DNA of 64,000 nt from Micrococcus porci (GCF_020097155.1 NZ_CP083691.1:372001-436000); one strand, 5' to 3'; shown: positions 29,657-40,197, counted from the first letter of the stretch. Notes: generated by a model from the sequence alone, not told the origin. A program made the numbers and translations.

Positions 29657-30908
29657 GGGCGTCGCCGTCCTCGGGCTCCTCGGCCTCCGACGCCGCCGCA
29701 CCCGGCGCAGCGCCCGGGCGGGGCGCCCGGATGTCCCCCTCCACCGGCTCGGCCGCGGCCACGGCCTCGGAGCCCTCGGCGTCCTGGCGGATGAGGACCC
29801 GGTGCCCCGCGAGTGACGCGGGGATGTCCGCGAGCGCCGCCGCCGTCACGATCACCTGCTCGGCCCGGCCCACCAGCCCCGCGAGCCGCTCGCGCCGCGC
29901 GGCGTCCAGCTCGGCGAAGACGTCGTCGAGGATCAGCACGGGCCGCCCCTCCGGGTCCGAGTCGTCGGCGACGAGCACGTCGTAGGCGGCCAGGCGCAGC
30001 GCCAGCGCCAGGGACCAGGTCTCCCCGTGGGAGGCGTAGCCGCGCGCCGGCGCGGGGCCCAGGAACAGGGCGAGCTCGTCCCGGTGGGGGCCGACGAGGG
30101 TCAGGGCGCGGGCACGCTCCTCCTCGCGCTGCTCCACGAGCGCGGCGTGCATGCTCGCGGCGAGCTCGGCCACGGGTGGGGCCTGCACGTGGGTGCCGCG
30201 CGCGGCGGGCACGGTGGACTCGTAGGAGTACGTGGCGGTCTTGGAGCCGTTGGTCAGGGCCGCGTAATCCTCCTGGAGCGGATGGGCCAGGAGGCGCAGC
30301 ACGTGCAGGCGGCCATGCAGCAGGCGGGCGCCGGCGGCGCACAGGTGCTCGTCCCACACGGCCAGCGTGGCGTCCTCCTCGGCGCCCCAGCGGCGGGCCT
30401 TCCGGGCTGACTTCAGCAGGGCGTTGCGCTGGCGCAGCACCCGCTCGTAGTCCGCGGCGGCCTGGCCCAGGGCGGGGCGCAACTGCACCATGAGCTGGTC
30501 CAGGAAGCGACGCCGGCCGCCCGGGTCCTGCGTGACCAGGCCGAGGTCCTCGGGGGCGAACACCACGGTCCGCAGGATCCCGAGGCCCTCCTTGGCGCGC
30601 ACGGGGGCGCCGCGGTTGATGGCGACGCGGTTGGAGCGGCCGGGCAGGATCTCCAGCTCCAGCGCCACGGAACGGGCTCCGCGGTGCACGCGCCCGGCGA
30701 TCCGCGCCCGGTCCTGGCCGAAGCGCACCAGCTGGGCGTCCTGGCTGACGCGGTGGGACTGGTGGGAGCCGAGGTAGCCGATGGCCTCCACCAGGTTGGT
30801 CTTGCCCACCCCGTTGGCGCCCAGCAGCACCGTGGAGCCCGGGCTCAGCTCGAGGTCTGCCCAGCGGTAGGAGCGGAAGTCCTGGACGGTGAGGTGGGAC
30901 AGGTGCAC
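29649..30908 (-). CDS. recF: DNA replication and repair protein RecF
   Basis: 419 residues. An SMC-like ATPase that helps load RecA at gaps together with RecR. The Walker A motif GANGVGKT is at residues 30-37, the signature and Walker B region ([14 protein letters not shown]) are near the C-terminus, and [13 protein letters not shown] is the typical N-terminus. A Glu/Asp/Ala-rich tail of about 45 residues follows the conserved domain. Lies 22 bp after dnaN. Confidence 0.95.
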   Translation of the reverse strand: MHLSHLTVQDFRSYRWADLELSPGSTVLLGANGVGKTNLVEAIGYLGSHQSHRVSQDAQLVRFGQDRARIAGRVHRGARSVALELEILPGRSNRVAINRGAPVRAKEGLGILRTVVFAPEDLGLVTQDPGGRRRFLDQLMVQLRPALGQAAADYERVLRQRNALLKSARKARRWGAEEDATLAVWDEHLCAAGARLLHGRLHVLRLLAHPLQEDYAALTNGSKTATYSYESTVPAARGTHVQAPPVAELAASMHAALVEQREEERARALTLVGPHRDELALFLGPAPARGYASHGETWSLALALRLAAYDVLVADDSDPEGRPVLILDDVFAELDAARRERLAGLVGRAEQVIVTAAALADIPASLAGHRVLIRQDAEGSEAVAAAEPVEGDIRAPRPGAAPGAAASEAEEPEDGDARA

Positions 30909-30930
30909 GTCTGCGCTCAGCCCCCGCCCG

Positions 30931-32046
30931 TCAGGTCAGGCGGACGGGCATCACGAGGTAGCGGTGGTCCGAGACCGTGCCGTCCTCCTCGTGGACGCCG
31001 GTGAGCAGCGCCGGCTTGGGTGCGGCGGTGAAGGAGAAGCGCACCTGCGGCTGGTCGACCACGGCCAGGCCCTCGGAGAGGTAGGCGGGGTTGAACGCCA
31101 CGGTGATCTCCTCGCCCTCGAGGGTGCAGGGCACGGACTCGTTGGCGGTGGCGTCGTCGCCGGTGCCGGCGTCGAGCGTGACCTGCCCGTCCGTGAACAC
31201 CATGCGCAGCGCGGTGTTGCGCTCGGCCACGAGCGCGACGCGGCGGGAGGCGGCGATCAGCTCCTCGGTGTCCACTGCGGCCTGGATGGGGCTGGTCTCC
31301 GGGAACAGGGAGCGGATCTTGGGGTACTCGCCGTCCACGAGCACGGACGTGGTGCGGCGACCGCCCGAGGAGAAGCCCACGAGGTCGTGGGAGGAGCCGA
31401 ACATGATCTCCAGCCGCCCGCCGCCGCCGAGGGACTTGGCGACCTCGGTGAGGGTGCGGGCCTTGATCAGCAGGGAGGTGGAGATCGCGGGGTCGGCCGG
31501 GTTCCAGCGGATCTCGGTCATGGCGAGCCGGTACCGGTCCGTGGCCAGGAAGGTCATGGTGTCGCCCTCGATCTCCACCTTCACGGCGGTGAGGATCGGC
31601 AGCGTGTCGTCCTTGGAGGCGGCCACGGTCACCTGGTTCACGGCGTGCGCGAAGGCGGCGCCGTCCACGGTGCCGGCGGGTTCGGGCAGCTCCGGGAGCG
31701 CCGGGTAGTCCGCCACGGGCATGGTGGCCAGCTGGAACCGGGAGGAGCGGCAGGTGACGAGGACCTTGCCGCCGTCGAGCTCCAGGGTGACGGGGGCGTT
31801 CGGCAGTGCCCGGACGATGTCGTTCAGCAGCCGGCCGGAGACGAGGACCTGGCCCTCGTCCTCGACGTCCGCCTCGATCTGGAGGCGGGCGGAGGTCTCG
31901 TAGTCGAAGCTCGCGATGGAGACGAGGCCGGCCTCGGCGGTGACGAGCAGGCCGGAGAGCACGGGCACCGGGGGCCGCGGGGACAGGGAGCGGGCCGCCC
32001 AGGAGACGGCGTCGCTGAGGATGTCGCGTGCCACGGTGAACTTCAC
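30931..32046 (-). CDS. dnaN: DNA polymerase III sliding clamp (beta subunit)
   Basis: 371 residues forming three clamp domains; the protein rings DNA and tethers polymerase III. Typical segments are [26 protein letters not shown] and the C-terminal [11 protein letters not shown], which forms part of the partner-binding cleft. It reads away from oriC in the same direction as dnaA. Its upstream region is the main origin. Confidence 0.97.
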   Translation of the reverse strand: MKFTVARDILSDAVSWAARSLSPRPPVPVLSGLLVTAEAGLVSIASFDYETSARLQIEADVEDEGQVLVSGRLLNDIVRALPNAPVTLELDGGKVLVTCRSSRFQLATMPVADYPALPELPEPAGTVDGAAFAHAVNQVTVAASKDDTLPILTAVKVEIEGDTMTFLATDRYRLAMTEIRWNPADPAISTSLLIKARTLTEVAKSLGGGGRLEIMFGSSHDLVGFSSGGRRTTSVLVDGEYPKIRSLFPETSPIQAAVDTEELIAASRRVALVAERNTALRMVFTDGQVTLDAGTGDDATANESVPCTLEGEEITVAFNPAYLSEGLAVVDQPQVRFSFTAAPKPALLTGVHEEDGTVSDHRYLVMPVRLT

Positions 32047-32149
32047 GGTCTCTGCACTGCCTCTCTGGGGGTGTCGCGGTGGGAGTGGGGCCCTGGCCGC
32101 TGCCGGGTCGGCGCCCCGGACGGAGTCCGCCTCGAATCACAAGGATCTC

Positions 32150-32804
32150 CGAGAGGCAAGGAGGCGCGCGCACGTCAGCATATGCGGTCCGTGAGTCCGG
32201 TGTCAGGTCGAGGCGGGCGTCCTGTGGACGCCCGATTCCTGTGATTCGACCGGGTGTGCGGGCGTCGGGGTTGATGTTGCTTGGCGGGATGTCTTCGGAG
32301 GGATCAGAAGTGGTGGTAGCAGGTGTGGATTGTGTGGAGAACCGCCTTGAGCCCCGCCATTCCGCCGATGCCGCTGGGGGAGCCGTGTGGATTCCCGCCC
32401 GTGCGGCATGTGCATGGCCGGTGGACGACGCCGACGCCGTCACCGCGGTCTTCCACAGGCGTCGTCGGGCCGGTCCCCCGCGCTCGGCGCCTCATCCCCC
32501 GGTTGTCCACATTCTTGTCCACATCAGGGACTCCGATATGCCAGGATCCGCGGAATCATGCCGCTCAAGCCTGTGGACAACGGTGGAAATCGGTGGACAA
32601 TCGAATCACACCGATGTCGTTCCTCCCCATGTGGACACCTCCCGTCCCCAGGTCTGTGGATCATCGGGGAGGGCGTCGTTCGGCGGATTCGAGTCATCCA
32701 CAGGCCTGGAGATGTCCACAGTCGCCTGGGTTATCCACCGAGTTGTCCACATCGGTGGACAATGTGGACCGACCTTCGAGTGCGGGTCGAAGAATCGTGG
32801 CCGC
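32150..32804. other. Chromosomal replication origin (oriC)
   Basis: The dnaN-dnaA spacer holds at least eleven DnaA-box-like 9-mers, including perfect TTGTCCACA at 32503-32511, 32515-32523 and 32743-32751, and its reverse at 32572-32580. Near-matches are at 32592-32600, 32630-32638, 32655-32663, 32712-32720, 32731-32739 (TTATCCACC), 32754-32762 and 32764-32772, with further weak ones at 32324-32400. The boxes occur in both orientations. The region is lower in GC than its flanks. No gene is credible in it. Its limits are approximate. Confidence 0.92.
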
Positions 32805-34340
32805 TCAGGCCCCGCGCTGCTTGCGCTTGATCTCGTTGGTGAGCTCCGTCACCTGGTTGAAGATGGTGCGACGCTCGGCCATCAGCTCGCGGATCTTCCG
32901 GTCCGCGTGCATCACGGTGGTGTGGTCGCGTCCGCCCAACTCCTGGCCGATCTTGGGCAGGGACATCTCCGTGAGCTCGCGCAGCAGGTACATGGCGATC
33001 TGCCGCGCCGTCACCAGGGTCCGGGTGCGGGACTTGCTGGTGAGCTCGTCGATCGTCAGGTTGAAGTACTCCGCCGTGGTGTGGACGATCAGCTCCGGCG
33101 TGATCTCCTGCGTGGCGTCGTCCGTGATGAGGTCCTTGAGGACCTGCTCGGCCAGCTCGATGTCCACCGGCTGGCGGTTCAGGGAGGCGAACGCGGTGAC
33201 GCGGATGAGCGCGCCCTCGAGCTCGCGGATGTTGGTGGAGATCCGCGAGGCGATGTACTCCAGCGCCTCCGGCGGCGCCACGAGCCCCTCCGCCTCCGCC
33301 TTCTTGCGGAGGATCGCGATGCGCGTCTCCAGGTCCGGCGGCTGGATGTCCGTGATCAGGCCCCACTCGAAGCGGGAGCGCAGCCGGTCCTCGAAGCCGG
33401 AGAGCTGCTTGGGCGGCAGGTCGGAGGTGATCACGACCTGCTTGTTGTTGTTGTAGAGGGTGTTGAAGGTGTGGAAGAACTCCTCGACCGTCGCCTCCTT
33501 GTCCGCGAGGAACTGGATGTCGTCGATCAGCAGGATGTCCACGTTGCGGTAGACGGCCTTGAACGAGGCGCCCTCGTCGTGGCGGATGGAGTTGATGAAG
33601 TCGTTGGTGAACTCCTCCGAGTTCACGTACCGCACCCGCAGGCCCGGGTAGAGGCGTCGGGCGTAGTGGCCGATCGCGTGCAGCAGGTGCGTCTTGCCCA
33701 GGCCGGACTCGCCGTAGATGAACAGCGGGTTGTAGGCCTTGGCCGGGGCCTCGGCCACCGCGTTCGCGGCGGCGTGCGCGAAGCGGTTGGAGGAGCCGAT
33801 CACGAACGTGTCGAAGTGGTAGCGGTCGTTGAGCCGGCTGGTCTCCGAGGACGTCGACGGCGGCGCCGGGGTGGGCGCGCCCGCGGCGGGGGCCGCCGCG
33901 CGGGACGGGGCAGGCTCCTCGCGGGGCGCCGGCATCCCGGGCAGCTCCTCCGCAACGCCGCGGTGCATGCCGGCCGCGGGGGCCGGGGCGGGAGACGTCT
34001 CGGCACGGGCGGCGGCCAGGTCCGGGAGCTCCTCGGCGCGGCGGTCGTCGGCGGACGGGGTGCGCGGGGGCTGCAGGCTGGAGTCGATCGAGATGGCGAG
34101 GAGGATCTCCTCCCGGAAGACGGCGGTCAGCGCGTCTGTGAGGGCGTCCGCGACCTGGGCACCCTGGAGGGTCTCGCGCGTCGTCTCGTTGGGCACCGCC
34201 AGCAGGAGCGTGTTGCCGATCAGCCCCTGGGGCTGGGCCAGGTAGACGAAGCCCATGAGACGCGCGCTCACGCGGGGGTCGTCGTCGAGGGCCGTGACCA
34301 CCTCGCGCCACCGGTCCAGCAGCTCCTGGTCCGCCGCCAT
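32805..34340 (-). CDS. dnaA: Chromosomal replication initiator DnaA
   Basis: About 511 residues. Domain I (about 1-90), a Pro/Ala-rich linker, AAA+ domain III with Walker A GESGLGKT (about 210-217) and Walker [10 protein letters not shown], and C-terminal domain IV with the DnaA signature [15 protein letters not shown] that binds the 9-mer boxes. It opens oriC. Either the GTG at 34346 or the ATG at 34340 could be the start; AAAGGA lies 7 nt before the ATG but only 1 nt before the GTG, so the ATG is preferred. Divergent from rpmH. Confidence 0.97.
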   Translation of the reverse strand: MAADQELLDRWREVVTALDDDPRVSARLMGFVYLAQPQGLIGNTLLLAVPNETTRETLQGAQVADALTDALTAVFREEILLAISIDSSLQPPRTPSADDRRAEELPDLAAARAETSPAPAPAAGMHRGVAEELPGMPAPREEPAPSRAAAPAAGAPTPAPPSTSSETSRLNDRYHFDTFVIGSSNRFAHAAANAVAEAPAKAYNPLFIYGESGLGKTHLLHAIGHYARRLYPGLRVRYVNSEEFTNDFINSIRHDEGASFKAVYRNVDILLIDDIQFLADKEATVEEFFHTFNTLYNNNKQVVITSDLPPKQLSGFEDRLRSRFEWGLITDIQPPDLETRIAILRKKAEAEGLVAPPEALEYIASRISTNIRELEGALIRVTAFASLNRQPVDIELAEQVLKDLITDDATQEITPELIVHTTAEYFNLTIDELTSKSRTRTLVTARQIAMYLLRELTEMSLPKIGQELGGRDHTTVMHADRKIRELMAERRTIFNQVTELTNEIKRKQRGA

Positions 34341-34419
34341 GGGCACGTCCTTTCCCGGGGCAGCCGGCCGCCGGGCGGTCCGCTGCGAACTCGAACAATC
34401 GTGCTGGCGAGTCTAGCCG

Positions 34420-34473
34420 TTGTCCACAGGGTTGTGCACAAGGGGTGGACAACCCCTATCCTGCTGTGGACGA
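34420..34473. promoter_or_regulatory. DnaA-box cluster in the dnaA-rpmH spacer
   Basis: TTGTCCACA (34420-34428), TTGTGCACA (34432-34440), GGTGGACAA (34444-34452) and TGTGGACGA (34465-34473) occur within 54 bp, 80 bp upstream of the dnaA start. They fit autoregulation of dnaA or a second part of a bipartite origin. Confidence 0.65.
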
Positions 34474-34514
34474 CGCGCTCGGGGGTCCTCCGCGCGCGGT
34501 GCTCGCGCACCCGT

Positions 34515-34544
34515 TTGACCCCCGTGCGCGCCGACGACTACAGT
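34515..34544 (+). promoter_or_regulatory. rpmH promoter
   Basis: TTGACC (34515-34520) and TACAGT (34539-34544) are separated by 18 bp, close to the sigma-A consensus. They lie 138 bp upstream of the rpmH start. Confidence 0.6.
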
Positions 34545-34681
34545 TGCCTGGTCCCCCGGGCGTCGGCACCGCCGTGCCCGCCGGGGATTTCATGTCAGAG
34601 CCTCATCGGTCCTTCCCCCTGGTTGCACGTCCTCAGGTCGACGATCGCAAGGCACACCCAACACGTCGTGGAGAGATCACA

Positions 34682-34819
34682 GTGACCAAGCGCACTTTCC
34701 AGCCCAACAACCGCCGCCGCGCCCGCAAGCACGGCTTCCGCGCCCGCATGCGCACCCGCGCCGGCCGCGCCATCCTGTCCACCCGCCGCGGCAAGGGCCG
34801 CGCGGAGCTGTCCGCCTGA
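34682..34819 (+). CDS. rpmH: 50S ribosomal protein L34
   Basis: 45 residues, strongly basic ([20 protein letters not shown], then [20 protein letters not shown]), full family length. The GTG start is preceded by GGAGAGATCACA. It is the first gene of the rightward rpmH-rnpA-yidD-yidC-jag-rsmG group, the conserved order beside dnaA. Confidence 0.97.
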   Translation: MTKRTFQPNNRRRARKHGFRARMRTRAGRAILSTRRGKGRAELSA

Positions 34820-34848
34820 TCCGCGCCGCGCAGGGCTGACGGGTCACC

Positions 34849-35247
34849 GTGCTGCCCCGTGACCGCCGGGTCCGCACCCCCGAGGAGTTCCGCCGCATCC
34901 GGCGGACCGGCTCGCGCGCGGGGCGGAGCACCGTCGTGGTCAGCGTGGCCGCGGACACCGACCCCGCCCGGCCCGGGGCGACGAGCCAGCCTCGTCGCCC
35001 GCGGGCCGGGTTCGTCGTATCCAAGGCCGTGGGCAACTCCGTGGTCCGCCACCGGGTCACCCGTCGACTGCGCGCCCTGCTGCGCGCCGAGCTGGACTCC
35101 CCCGCCCTGCGCGACCGCGCCCTGCTGATCCAGGTCAAGGCCCTCCCGGCCGCCGTCGACGCCGACCACGCGACCCTGCGGCGGGACGTCCACGGCGCCC
35201 TGGGCGCCGCCGTCCGCAAGCTCGACCAGGCCGACCGGAGTCGCTGA
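34849..35247 (+). CDS. rnpA: Ribonuclease P protein component
   Basis: 132 residues. The protein subunit assists RNase P RNA in cutting tRNA 5' leaders. The family core is visible as [20 protein letters not shown], the RNR-like basic motif in [20 protein letters not shown], and the C-terminal helix. GTG start 29 bp after rpmH; yidD follows after 1 bp. Confidence 0.95.
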   Translation: MLPRDRRVRTPEEFRRIRRTGSRAGRSTVVVSVAADTDPARPGATSQPRRPRAGFVVSKAVGNSVVRHRVTRRLRALLRAELDSPALRDRALLIQVKALPAAVDADHATLRRDVHGALGAAVRKLDQADRSR

Positions 35248-35248
35248 G

Positions 35249-35614
35249 ATGCCCGCCTCCTCCCCGTACACGGTGCTCGAGCCCTCGCACGAGTGGGGCC
35301 CGCTGCGCGCGCTGCCCTCCACGCTGCTCGCCTGGCTCCTCACGGCCTACCGCGCCGTGGTCTCCCCGCTGTACGGGCCGGTGTGCCGGTTCTTCCCCAG
35401 CTGCTCGGCCTACGGGCTGGAAGCCGTCCACGTGCACGGCGCCGTCCGCGGCTCCTGGCTCACCGCGCGGCGCCTGCTGCGCTGCCACCCGTGGAACGAC
35501 GGCGGCGTGGATCCCGTCCCGCCGGGGCGTCGCCGCTGGCCGCCGGGCCGCGAGCCGCGGATCTTCGCTCTGAACCACCCGCCCATCCCGCCTGACCCCT
35601 CGCAGGAGGACTGA
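35249..35614 (+). CDS. yidD: Membrane protein insertion efficiency factor YidD
   Basis: 121 residues. It has the conserved core [38 protein letters not shown], and [19 protein letters not shown] with the invariant Cys residues. It assists YidC-dependent membrane insertion from the inner face of the membrane. It starts 1 bp after rnpA and ends 3 bp before yidC. The C-terminal tail of about 30 residues is Pro-rich and variable. Confidence 0.95.
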   Translation: MPASSPYTVLEPSHEWGPLRALPSTLLAWLLTAYRAVVSPLYGPVCRFFPSCSAYGLEAVHVHGAVRGSWLTARRLLRCHPWNDGGVDPVPPGRRRWPPGREPRIFALNHPPIPPDPSQED

Positions 35615-35617
35615 ACC

Positions 35618-36613
35618 ATGTTCGACGCCATCCTCGCCCCGTTCCGCTGGATCATGTCCTGGCTGCTCGGCGCGTTCCACACCGTGCTGGACACGATCGG
35701 CCTGCCCGCGGACTCCGGCTGGACCTGGGCCCTGGCCATCCTGCTGCTGGTCATCCTGATCCGCACGCTGCTGATCCCGCTGTTCGTCAAGCAGATCAAC
35801 GCCCAGCGCGCCATGCAGACCATGCAGCCGGAGCTGCAGAAGCTGCAGGCCAAGTACAAGGGCAAGAAGGACCAGCTCTCCCGCCAGGCCATGGCCCTGG
35901 AGCAGCAGGCCCTGATGCGGGAGCACAAGGCGAACCCGTTCGCCGCCTGCCTGCCCCTGCTCATCCAGATGCCGTTCTTCTTCGCCCTCTACCAGGTGCT
36001 CGTCGGCGCCCGCGGGGCGGCCGAGCGCGGCGAGAGCATGGACGCGCTGTCCGCGGAGACCATCCGCTCCTTCGAGTCCTCCCAGATCTTCGGCGCCCGC
36101 ATGTCGGACACGCTGATGGGGTCGATCGGCCAGCCGGGCGGCGCCGCCGTCGTCGTGGTGGCGATCGTGCTCATCCTGCTGATGACCGGCTCCATGTTCT
36201 TCATGCAGAAGATGCTGATGACGAAGAACATGACCCAGACGGCCCTCGAGGGCCCGATGATGCAGACGCAGCAGATCATGCTGTACGCGATGCCCCTGAT
36301 CTTCGGCATCGGCGGCATCAACTTCCCCATCGGCGTGCTCCTCTATTGGACGTACTCCAACTTCTGGGCCGTCGGCCAGCAGTGGTGGATCATCCGCCAC
36401 AACCCGACCCCGGGGTCCCTCGCCGAGCAGGAGCTCAACGAGCGCCGCGCCGCCAAGGGCCTGCCGCCCGTCGGCAAGAAGGTCGCCTCCTCCGAGGCGA
36501 AGCCCGGCTCCGCGCACACCGAGGCCGCGCAGGGCGCCGTGGTGAACGGCGAGGTCCTGCGCGAGGGCGGCCAGCGCGTCCAGCCGCAGCGCAAGAACCG
36601 GAGGAAGAAGTGA
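35618..36613 (+). CDS. yidC: Membrane protein insertase YidC
   Basis: 331 residues. Five membrane helices in the actinobacterial YidC/Oxa1 arrangement, including PFRWIMSWLLGAFHTVLDTI, the LLIPLFVKQINAQRAMQTMQ segment with the conserved hydrophilic-groove region, a charged coiled stretch (LQKLQAKYKGKKDQLSRQAM) and a basic C-terminus (RVQPQRKNRRKK) that can contact the ribosome. It inserts membrane proteins alone or with SecYEG. Its stop overlaps the jag start. Confidence 0.95.
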   Translation: MFDAILAPFRWIMSWLLGAFHTVLDTIGLPADSGWTWALAILLLVILIRTLLIPLFVKQINAQRAMQTMQPELQKLQAKYKGKKDQLSRQAMALEQQALMREHKANPFAACLPLLIQMPFFFALYQVLVGARGAAERGESMDALSAETIRSFESSQIFGARMSDTLMGSIGQPGGAAVVVVAIVLILLMTGSMFFMQKMLMTKNMTQTALEGPMMQTQQIMLYAMPLIFGIGGINFPIGVLLYWTYSNFWAVGQQWWIIRHNPTPGSLAEQELNERRAAKGLPPVGKKVASSEAKPGSAHTEAAQGAVVNGEVLREGGQRVQPQRKNRRKK

Positions 36614-37194
36614 CCGCCGAGCACGAGGGCCCCCTGGCCGACGCCGCGGAGGACTCCCCCGCGGTCGAGGCCCCCGTGGAGGCCACGGCGCCCGACGCCG
36701 CCGTCGACGAGCAGGCCGAGGCGGTGCGCCGCCTCGAGGAGGAGGGCGACGTCGCCGCGGACTACGTCGAGGAGCTGCTGGACATCGCCGACCTGGACGG
36801 CGACATCGACATCGAGGTGCGCGACGGCCGCACCTACGTCTCCGTGGTGCCCGGGGAGGACGACGAGGACGACCGCCTGGCCGACCTCGTGGGCCCGGAC
36901 GGGAAGGCGCTGGAGGCCCTGCAGGAGCTCGTGCGCCTGGCCGTGCTGACCGCCACGGGACACCGCTCGCGCCTCATCCTGGACATCGCCGGGCACCGTC
37001 GTCGTCGGGACGCCGAGCTGCGCACCCTGGCCGGCGAGGCCGTGGAGCGCGTCCGCTCCGGCGCCGGCGAGGTCCACCTGGACCCCATGGGCGCCTACGA
37101 GCGCAAGATCGTGCACGACGTGGTGGCGGAGGCCGGCCTGGCCTCCGAGTCCGAGGGCGAGGGCCCGCGCCGGCACGTGGTGATCAGCGGATGA
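36610..37194 (+). CDS. jag: Jag/KhpB-type RNA-binding protein (KH and R3H domains)
   Basis: 194 residues from a GTG overlapping yidC by 4 bp (GTGA). An acidic N-terminus (about 1-55) replaces the classic Jag-N domain. A KH-type domain (about 60-125, with LVGPDGKALEALQELVRL) and a C-terminal R3H domain (RRRRDAELRTLAGEAVERV, MGAYERKIVHDVV) follow. It binds RNA; in firmicutes the KhpA/KhpB pair adjusts cell elongation. Its stop overlaps the rsmG start (ATGA). Confidence 0.92.
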   Translation: MTAEHEGPLADAAEDSPAVEAPVEATAPDAAVDEQAEAVRRLEEEGDVAADYVEELLDIADLDGDIDIEVRDGRTYVSVVPGEDDEDDRLADLVGPDGKALEALQELVRLAVLTATGHRSRLILDIAGHRRRRDAELRTLAGEAVERVRSGAGEVHLDPMGAYERKIVHDVVAEAGLASESEGEGPRRHVVISG

Positions 37195-37838
37195 GCGCCC
37201 CCCAGCTGACCGCGGAGCTGCGCCCGGCGGCCGAGGACCTGTTCGGGGAGGCCCTGCCCCTGGCCGAGCGCTACGTGGATCACCTGGCCACCACGGGCAT
37301 CGAGTGGGGCCTGCTGGGCCCGCGTGAGGTGCCCCGTCTGTGGGGCCGGCACGTGCTCAACTGCGCCGTGGTGGCGCGTCTTCTGCCCGAGGGATCCCTG
37401 GTGGCGGACGTGGGCTCCGGCGCGGGCCTCCCCGGCCTCTGCCTGGCGCTGGCCCGGCCGGACTGCCGGTTCACGCTGATCGAGCCGCTGGAGCGGCGCG
37501 TGGCATGGCTGGAGATGGTCATCGCAGACCTCGGCCTCACCAACGTGGAGGTCGTGCGCGGTCGCTCGGAGCAGGTCGCCGACGAGATCCAGGTGGACAT
37601 CGTGACCGCCCGCGCCGTGTCAGCATTGAAGACCCTGTTGCCCCTGACGATGCCGCTGCTGCGCTCCTCCGGCCACCTGCTGGCCATCAAGGGCCGCTCC
37701 GCCGCGGAGGAGATCACCGCCGCCCAGAAGCCCCTGCGCAAGTATGGTGGTGGCGACCCGGAGATCGTGACGGTGGGCGAGGGCCTGCTTCCCGAGCCGA
37801 CCACCGTGGTGCGCGTGCCCGCACGCCGCGCCCGCTGA
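37191..37838 (+). CDS. rsmG: 16S rRNA (guanine-N7) methyltransferase RsmG
   Basis: 215 residues. A SAM-dependent methylase acting on G527 (E. coli numbering) of 16S rRNA. The SAM site VADVGSGAGLPGLCLALARP and RHVLNCAVVARLLPEG are typical of GidB/RsmG. Loss of this gene gives low-level streptomycin resistance in other bacteria. It overlaps jag by 4 bp. Confidence 0.95.
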   Translation: MSAPQLTAELRPAAEDLFGEALPLAERYVDHLATTGIEWGLLGPREVPRLWGRHVLNCAVVARLLPEGSLVADVGSGAGLPGLCLALARPDCRFTLIEPLERRVAWLEMVIADLGLTNVEVVRGRSEQVADEIQVDIVTARAVSALKTLLPLTMPLLRSSGHLLAIKGRSAAEEITAAQKPLRKYGGGDPEIVTVGEGLLPEPTTVVRVPARRAR

Positions 37839-37921
37839 GCCCGCCCCTCCCCCGGGGCGGGCGGCCCGGCGGTCTCCCCTCGACGGAGCAGCCCGGCGCG
37901 TCCCGGGCGGGAGGAGCACCC

Positions 37922-38857
37922 ATGGCCAAGGATCAGGACAGCCGCGGCGGGACCTGGAAGGCCCTCAAGCAGAGGTGGTCCGGCCGCGCGTCGGACAAGG
38001 CATCCCCCGAGGAGGCCGCGCGCCTGAAGGCGCGGCGCCTGCCCGTGCCGGACCGCACCCGCGTGTTCACCACGTCCAATCAGAAGGGCGGCGTGGGCAA
38101 GACGACGACGACCGTGAACCTCGCCGCCGCGCTCGCCCGTGCCGGCATGCGGGTCCTGGTGATCGACATCGACCCGCAGGGCAACGCCTCCACCGCCCTC
38201 AACGTGCCCCACGCCGGCGACGTCGCGTCCGTGTACGACGTGCTCCTGGACGAGATGGAGATCCACGAGGCCGTGCAGGACGCCCCGGACGTGGACGGCC
38301 TGCAGGTGGTGCCCGCGACGATCGACCTGGCCGGCGCCGAGATCGAGCTGGTGTCCATGGTGGCCCGCGAGCAGCGCCTCGCTCGCGCCCTGGACCGCTA
38401 CATGGCGTGGCGTGCCGACCAGGGGCAGGAGCGTCTCGACTACGTGTTCATCGACTGCCCGCCGTCCCTGGGCCTGCTGACCGTCAACGCGTTCGTGGCA
38501 GCCGAGGAGGTGCTCATCCCGATCCAGGCGGAGTACTACGCCCTCGAGGGTCTCTCCCAGCTGCTCAAGAACGTGCAGATGATCCAGAAGCACCTCAACC
38601 CGAAGCTGCAGGTGAGCACCATCCTGCTGACCATGTTCGACGCCCGGATGAATCTGGCCGTCCAGGTGGCGGAGGAGGTCAAGGCGCACTTCCCGGAGCA
38701 GCTCCTGGAGACGGCCATCCCCCGCAACGTCCGCATCTCGGAGGCGCCGAGCTACCAGCAGACCGTGGTCACCTACGACCCGGCCTCCGCCGGCGCCGTG
38801 GCCTACCGCGAGGCGGCCGCTGAGATCGCCCGGAGGGGTGCCCCGCAGGCGCGTTGA
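37922..38857 (+). CDS. parA: Chromosome-partitioning ATPase ParA (Soj)
   Basis: 311 residues. A deviant Walker A motif SNQKGGVGKTTTTVNLAAAL (about residues 52-71), Walker A' VLVIDIDPQGNAS and Walker B YVFIDCPPS identify a ParA/Soj ATPase. A basic N-terminal extension of about 40 residues (LKQRWSGRASDKASPEEAAR) precedes the core. ParA moves ParB-parS complexes after replication. A terminator hairpin follows at 38874-38901, and parB begins only 1.7 kb later, so the two are not one operon. Confidence 0.95.
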   Translation: MAKDQDSRGGTWKALKQRWSGRASDKASPEEAARLKARRLPVPDRTRVFTTSNQKGGVGKTTTTVNLAAALARAGMRVLVIDIDPQGNASTALNVPHAGDVASVYDVLLDEMEIHEAVQDAPDVDGLQVVPATIDLAGAEIELVSMVAREQRLARALDRYMAWRADQGQERLDYVFIDCPPSLGLLTVNAFVAAEEVLIPIQAEYYALEGLSQLLKNVQMIQKHLNPKLQVSTILLTMFDARMNLAVQVAEEVKAHFPEQLLETAIPRNVRISEAPSYQQTVVTYDPASAGAVAYREAAAEIARRGAPQAR

Positions 38858-38873
38858 CCCGACGCAGGCAGAC

Positions 38874-38901
38874 GGCCCCCTTTCCGGCGCGGGAGGGGGC
38901 C
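38874..38901 (+). terminator. Hairpin terminator after parA
   Basis: GGCCCCCT (38874-38881) pairs with AGGGGGCC (38894-38901), 16 bp after the parA stop. No long T-run. Confidence 0.55.
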
Positions 38902-39006
38902 ATCTGTTGTACCCCGCGGAGACGGGCAGTCTCCCCGTCCCCCATCGATCGACAACGGCAGTGCATTGATTTTGATTCTCTCTTGGGTGATCGCGGGGAA
39001 TGGAGG

Positions 39007-39020
39007 GTTTCACGTGAAAC
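39007..39020. promoter_or_regulatory. parS site 1
   Basis: GTTTCACGTGAAAC, a perfect match to the core of the universal ParB-binding palindrome. Confidence 0.95.
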
Positions 39021-39713
39021 GATCACCAGTCCTGCGTGCGGGGCTGGATGAGACGCGCTGAGGGGCGAATCCCGATGCATCTGTCGACTTCGTGAAGGGC
39101 GGGCGAGAGACTGTGCACGCGCACAGAGCCGCCCCTCGGAGTCGCCCAGGCGACAACGGGAGGAACCGTGGCACCGGTATTCCGGGCGACGAAGGAAGCG
39201 AGCTCGCTTGGCGTCCCATACCAGTATCAGCGTCGTTCCCCCCTGTACCAAGGCTGTGGGGCAAGGGGAATCCCGACCCGCCTGTGGAGAACCCCATGCC
39301 TCACGGGCAGATGAAGGCGAGGCGGGCGTGTTGATATGTGGATGGATCCTGTGGATAGAGTGACCTTCGGAGTCAGTTGACCGTCGGAGACCAGCAGCGT
39401 ATGCCCGGATTCCGCCCCCGGGACATGCTGTGGTCTCTGCTGTGAGTCACATGTTCGCTGCGCCCTCACAGGAGAATCGAGGAACCTGTGATGCGAGTGG
39501 GTCGGCGTGGATTCGGCTGCTCCGCCGGCCGCTCGTTCGACGGACGCCTCAAATGAGTGACCTCGTGACCTTCCAACGCCCACACCTGCTCTTGGGGTCT
39601 CGAAACCCTCTCCCGCTGCACGACACGTGGTTGTCGTCGGTGGAGGCGACGGCGTGGAGGCAGCTTGTTGCCGGCATCGGAATGTTCACCGACGACGAGG
39701 GACTCCCAGAGGT

Positions 39714-39727
39714 GTTTCACGTGAAAC
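39714..39727. promoter_or_regulatory. parS site 2
   Basis: GTTTCACGTGAAAC, perfect palindrome, 707 bp from site 1. Confidence 0.95.
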
Positions 39728-39988
39728 CAACCAGCGTTCAGCGAGTGGCCAGACACTCGATCGCAGCGGTTCTCTATGCGACCGTCGCTTGACGTGAACC
39801 ACCACCACTCTCAGCGAAGACGCACGTGGTCGATCCATCTGCGGTCACGTGAGCTGCTCGTCTTGGGAGGTGCGGTCCGATCGATCACCCAATCCCACCC
39901 CCGCCGGCTCATATCGGCGCTGTCGCCTCACGTTCAGTCAATGCCGGTGCGGCAGGTGCCGGCCCGCGCCCCCTCGGCGTCATGCCAT

Positions 39989-40002
39989 GTTTCACGTGAA
40001 AC
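39989..40002. promoter_or_regulatory. parS site 3
   Basis: GTTTCACGTGAAAC, perfect palindrome, preceded by T as in the 16-bp consensus. Confidence 0.95.
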
Positions 40003-40197
40003 GCACCACCTGAACCACCCCTCTACTGAGTATCGGGCGGAGCGGGGAGGGTAGAGGGTGTCACCCAGCCGTCCAAAGTCGTCGGCAGAGTCAGCGGATG
40101 GAACGGTCCCTATCCAGCGCCGTTGCGTGGAAAGCGGGATCGACGGGTGGAGCCCAACCCCACCCACGGCCTGGGTGATCCACCTGTATACCGCCCC

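Noticed and set aside
32079..34685. 868-residue plus-strand frame across oriC and dnaA
   Set aside because: It crosses the DnaA-box region and is antisense to dnaA; no domain visible.
39430..39792. 120-residue frame in the parA-parB interval
   Set aside because: It reads through a parS palindrome, lacks a ribosome-binding site and the expected GC bias at third codon positions.
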